Source: JBGSWL01 sp041752455
GTDB lineage: Bacteria; Pseudomonadota; Alphaproteobacteria; Rhizobiales; Rhizobiaceae
Direction: 5' to 3'
Length of the DNA: 14,934 nt
Assembly (NCBI GenBank): GCA_041752455.1
Contig: JBGSWL010000093.1
Location: 1-14,934 of the forward strand
The translations under genes were made by a program, and so were the position numbers. Shown piece after piece: positions 12,255-14,934 of the stretch (position 1 is the stretch's first letter; every line of letters starts with the position of its first letter). Under the pieces are notes generated by a model. The model was not told the origin of the DNA. It saw nothing but the letters and a program-made list of their open reading frames with translations, and ran no database searches.

Positions 12255-14934
12255 GCAGGTCGCCGACCGGATCGGTCGAAGGTGGTGGCAGCGGCGCGAA
12301 CGGATCGCGCAGCAGCGAGGAGTCCACCGGATCAGGTCGGGGTGAGACCAAGGGTGCTGGCTCTGCAGCGTTGCGGCGGGTTTCCTCGGCTTCGGCCGCC
12401 GCCTCTGCAGCAGCCTCCGCTTCGGCTCGTGCAAGTGCTTCGGCCTCGGCCGCCGCTCTGGCGGCTTCAGCAGCAGCTTGGGCTGCTGCCTCTGCTTCCA
12501 ATCGCGCCGCTTCCTGTGCAGCCAGCCTTGCTGCCTCTTCCTCTGCAAGCCGAGCGGCTTCCTCTGCCGCTTTCCTTGCCGCTTCCTCGGCTGCCTGCCG
12601 CGCTTCTTCCTCGAGGCGGACCCGCTGCGCTTCGCGAATGATCGCAAGGCGCTCGGCGGCGATGGCGCGCAGCCGCGTCTCCTCGGCCTGCGCAAACGCC
12701 TCACGGCGCAGATACCGGTCCATCCGCGCGTCGCGGCGAAGCCGTTGGCGCTCCAGGAGACGCGCCTGCAGGCGGTCAACCCGGTCCTGCTCGATTTCCA
12801 GCGCCCGTTGCACCACATGGGCCTCCATGGGTGCAAAGTCCGGCACCACTGTCCCCGCGACTGCATCGCCGGCAATCGCCAGATCGACAGCCGCCGCCGT
12901 GCCGGCAACCGCCTCGTCGCCAGCGTCCCAGGTTGCGGTCAATTGTCCGCCGGGCACGCCGGTGGAGAGATCAAGGCTCACGCTGCCGGCCACGGCCAGG
13001 GCGCCATCTGCGGACTGCGTTGCGATATTGGCAAGGCTTGCCACACCGGAGCTGATCACGACCGGCCCCTCGACCGGTTTCAGCTCGACCGAATCGGCAA
13101 ACACCGCCCCTTGCGCAATCGTGCGCACATCGCCGCCGGTGATTCCGAACCCGCGCTGGTCAGCCGCCGCAATGATCGCTGTGTAAGCATCCGGTGACAG
13201 ACCTGAAACGCCAATGGGGCCGCTGCGCACCACCGCTGTGCCGGTCAACCCGGACAGTAGCTCGACTGGCGTTCGTCCGGTCGTCGTCAAGTGCCCGTCG
13301 AGCGTCAGCGTGGTCGTCACGGTCGGAACCGCGGGCACGAAGGTCGAAAGGTCCAGCCCGTCCGCCTGCAGCCGCGCGGTGACTGACACCGTACCCGCCT
13401 GGTTCTGCGCCCGAACAGTGCCGCTCACCGGCACGCCATCAAGTGTTGCCGTGATGCCATCGACCGACAATTGCCCGCCGCGCCAGCCGATTGTCGCCTT
13501 GGCGTCGGCAAATGCGCGGCCAAGCAGCGAAAGCTGCGGCGTTGCAAGCGTCACATTGATATCGTTTTCGGCAAACAGCACCGGCGCGAACACCGTTTCG
13601 CGCGTCATCATGTCGACATGACCGGCGACCAGTGCGGCGATCAGATCAGCATCCAGCGCGCCAAGTGCAAAGTCGCCGCTGATTGTGCGTCCGCCTTCGG
13701 CAACGACGAGATCACCGGCCACAGTCACATCAGCGACGGCCCCGGTCAGCGCCGAAACCGCCAGCGCGTCGTCGCGGTTCTCCAACTGCATGGACAGCGC
13801 AACCGGCGTGCCGAGCCCGGTCCCCGGCGCAAGAGTGCCGTAGGCGGACAACCAGGGCTCCACATCGGCAAGCGCGATGTCGAGGCGCGCAGCGTCGAGC
13901 ATACCGTCACTGCGCCATTGCCCGTCCAGAACCGCGCCATCGGCCTGCCCTGACGAGAGCGCAACGCGTCCTGTCGCTGCGCCGTCGCCAACCTGCGAAA
14001 ACAGGATGGTCAGTTCGCCGGCGCCATCGATGCCGACACTTGCGCCGTCTGCAATCAGCGGCGGTCGCCCCGAAAAATTGAGCAACCGCAGCGCATCGGG
14101 ATGCAACAGCGTCCCGGCAAGTCTGCGGGGTTCGGAAGCCTGATCCGGCACAGTGCCGGACAGGAAGATGGTCGCACCGCCCGCCATGCCCGAAAGACTG
14201 GCGGTGACGTCGTTGCCCTGCACCGTGCCCGTCAGGTTCAACGCCATATCGGTGAACGTGCGCGCATCGCCGGCAGCAATCACGCCAAGGTGCCGGGCAA
14301 GCGGCAGATCGGCAAAGCGCCTCGCAAGCCGGTCGGCAAAGGCCGACCCGTCCGGACCTTCAAGTGAAGCGTCGAAAGCCAACGTTTCCGCGCGGCTGAG
14401 CATGTCATCCATCGTGCCGTTCGCGCTGCCCGCCAGCGTCAATCCGTCGAGATCGGTGGCGCTGAACCGGTCGACGGAAAGCGCCGCGCCACGCAATGTG
14501 CCACTTGTTTCTATCCGTCCCGCCGCAAAGCCGCCGAGGCTGACGCGGTCGACCGCAAGATCGAACGCGGTATCGTGGCGCACACCGCCCGATGCCGAAA
14601 GGCTTGCGACAACCGACCGCCAAGCGGCGATCGCCACATCGTCCACATTGCCACCTTCGAGCGACACATCGAGCAAAGGCACGGCACCCGTGCTTGCATC
14701 ACGGGCAATGGTTCCGGTGAGCCGGGTCAGCCCGGCGACGATTTCGGCATTGTCGGCCCGTTGGCTGTCAGCCGAAAGCGAAAGCGTTGCAGAAAATCCG
14801 GCCTGCGGGATCGCGCGGATCGTCTCGTCGACGCTTCCCGTCAGCCACTGCGCCAGTCCCGATGGCTGGCGCGAGGCGATCACCACATCGCCTTCAAAAC
14901 GCGCCGCCTCGATGCCGGCGCCGGGCGGCGGCAG
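12214..14934 (-). CDS. AsmA-like protein with C-terminal coiled coil (partial, N-terminus outside window)
   Basis: The frame is open to the right edge, so 906 codons of C-terminal sequence are seen and the start is missing. Most of it is repetitive beta-strand-type sequence with recurring short LTGT, VTVAG and ADVxAG-like phrases, as in AsmA family proteins, which are anchored in the inner membrane and span the periplasm as long grooves that carry or hold lipids. A segment resembling the AsmA C-terminal domain (SGLSPDAYTAIIAAADQRGFGITGG) is at about 13095-13215. The last 200 residues differ: an Arg-rich then Ala/Glu-rich coiled coil (about 12369-12810), followed by a Pro/Asp-rich tail ending LQLPVPAN. 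Convergent with the RHH gene and overlapping it by 41 bases. Family placement is by pattern; the specific substrate is unknown. Confidence 0.8.
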   Translation of the reverse strand: MPPPGAGIEAARFEGDVVIASRQPSGLAQWLTGSVDETIRAIPQAGFSATLSLSADSQRADNAEIVAGLTRLTGTIARDASTGAVPLLDVSLEGGNVDDVAIAAWRSVVASLSASGGVRHDTAFDLAVDRVSLGGFAAGRIETSGTLRGAALSVDRFSATDLDGLTLAGSANGTMDDMLSRAETLAFDASLEGPDGSAFADRLARRFADLPLARHLGVIAAGDARTFTDMALNLTGTVQGNDVTASLSGMAGGATIFLSGTVPDQASEPRRLAGTLLHPDALRLLNFSGRPPLIADGASVGIDGAGELTILFSQVGDGAATGRVALSSGQADGAVLDGQWRSDGMLDAARLDIALADVEPWLSAYGTLAPGTGLGTPVALSMQLENRDDALAVSALTGAVADVTVAGDLVVAEGGRTISGDFALGALDADLIAALVAGHVDMMTRETVFAPVLFAENDINVTLATPQLSLLGRAFADAKATIGWRGGQLSVDGITATLDGVPVSGTVRAQNQAGTVSVTARLQADGLDLSTFVPAVPTVTTTLTLDGHLTTTGRTPVELLSGLTGTAVVRSGPIGVSGLSPDAYTAIIAAADQRGFGITGGDVRTIAQGAVFADSVELKPVEGPVVISSGVASLANIATQSADGALAVAGSVSLDLSTGVPGGQLTATWDAGDEAVAGTAAAVDLAIAGDAVAGTVVPDFAPMEAHVVQRALEIEQDRVDRLQARLLERQRLRRDARMDRYLRREAFAQAEETRLRAIAAERLAIIREAQRVRLEEEARQAAEEAARKAAEEAARLAEEEAARLAAQEAARLEAEAAAQAAAEAARAAAEAEALARAEAEAAAEAAAEAEETRRNAAEPAPLVSPRPDPVDSSLLRDPFAPLPPPSTDPVGDLLNSLRLQLPVPAN
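12369..12602 (-). repeat. Ala/Glu-rich low-complexity coiled-coil coding repeat
   Basis: Inside the AsmA-like gene about 78 codons encode near-tandem phrases of the type EEAARxAA, first as EEAARKA and EEAARLA, then degenerating into EAEAAAEAAAEAEE. The DNA shows matching imperfect repeats of GCCTCNGC-like units on the plus strand. Heptad spacing of Ala and charged residues indicates a long straight helix. Such repeats can change length by slippage. Confidence 0.75.

Noticed and set aside
12251..13186. 311-residue plus-strand frame rich in Ser and Ala
   Set aside because: Complement of the Ala/Glu coiled-coil coding region; low complexity reflects the repeat, not a real protein.
1..14934. CRISPR arrays, insertion sequences, prophage or toxin-antitoxin genes
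   Set aside because: No spaced direct repeats, terminal inverted repeats, transposase, integrase or toxin motifs seen; the RHH gene lacks a toxin partner and belongs to the RHH_4 type beside sspB.

Overview
This GC-rich window carries dense core bacterial genes and almost certainly comes from an alphaproteobacterium of the rhizobial type (Hyphomicrobiales/Rhizobiales). The strongest evidence is a circularly permuted, two-piece tmRNA gene whose tag reads ANDNYAEARLAA. It is followed at once by an alpha-type SspB, and the order thyA / folA / hflK-hflC-DUF2065 / degP / serB / miaA supports the same placement. Genus and species cannot be read from the sequence.

Left part (1-3443): the C-terminal tail of a plus-strand gene cut by the window edge; a membrane-anchored diguanylate cyclase and the tRNA modification gene miaA on the minus strand; and, divergent from miaA, a plus-strand pair serB plus a RimJ/RimL-type GNAT acetyltransferase whose start and stop codons overlap.

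Middle part (3414-10774, all minus strand): three blocks, read from high to low coordinates. (1) A DUF2853 protein with a good intrinsic terminator. (2) thyA, a MazG-like nucleotide pyrophosphohydrolase, a secreted DUF4424 protein and folA, the first three joined by overlapping start/stop codons and folA touching or overlapping the end of the DUF4424 gene. (3) hflK, hflC, DUF2065 and the periplasmic protease gene degP, with a convincing promoter in front of hflK and a terminator after degP that is embedded in the end of the convergent GNAT gene.

Right part (10867-14934): the permuted ssrA gene with a clear promoter, sspB (adaptor that delivers ssrA-tagged proteins to ClpXP), a small ribbon-helix-helix gene, and the C-terminal 906 codons of a large AsmA-like protein on the opposite strand that ends in a long Ala/Glu-rich coiled coil.

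Functionally the window groups protein quality control (HflKC as FtsH modulators, DegP in the periplasm, tmRNA plus SspB for rescued ribosome products) beside thymidylate/folate metabolism. I saw no phage, transposon, CRISPR, toxin-antitoxin or defence locus. I did not find a convincing undescribed multi-gene system. The items most worth a second look are the noncanonical T-loop of the tmRNA, the ssrA-sspB-RHH arrangement, the DUF4424 gene inside the thyA-folA operon, the repeat-bearing promoter and leader hairpin of hflK, and the coiled-coil tail of the AsmA-like protein.
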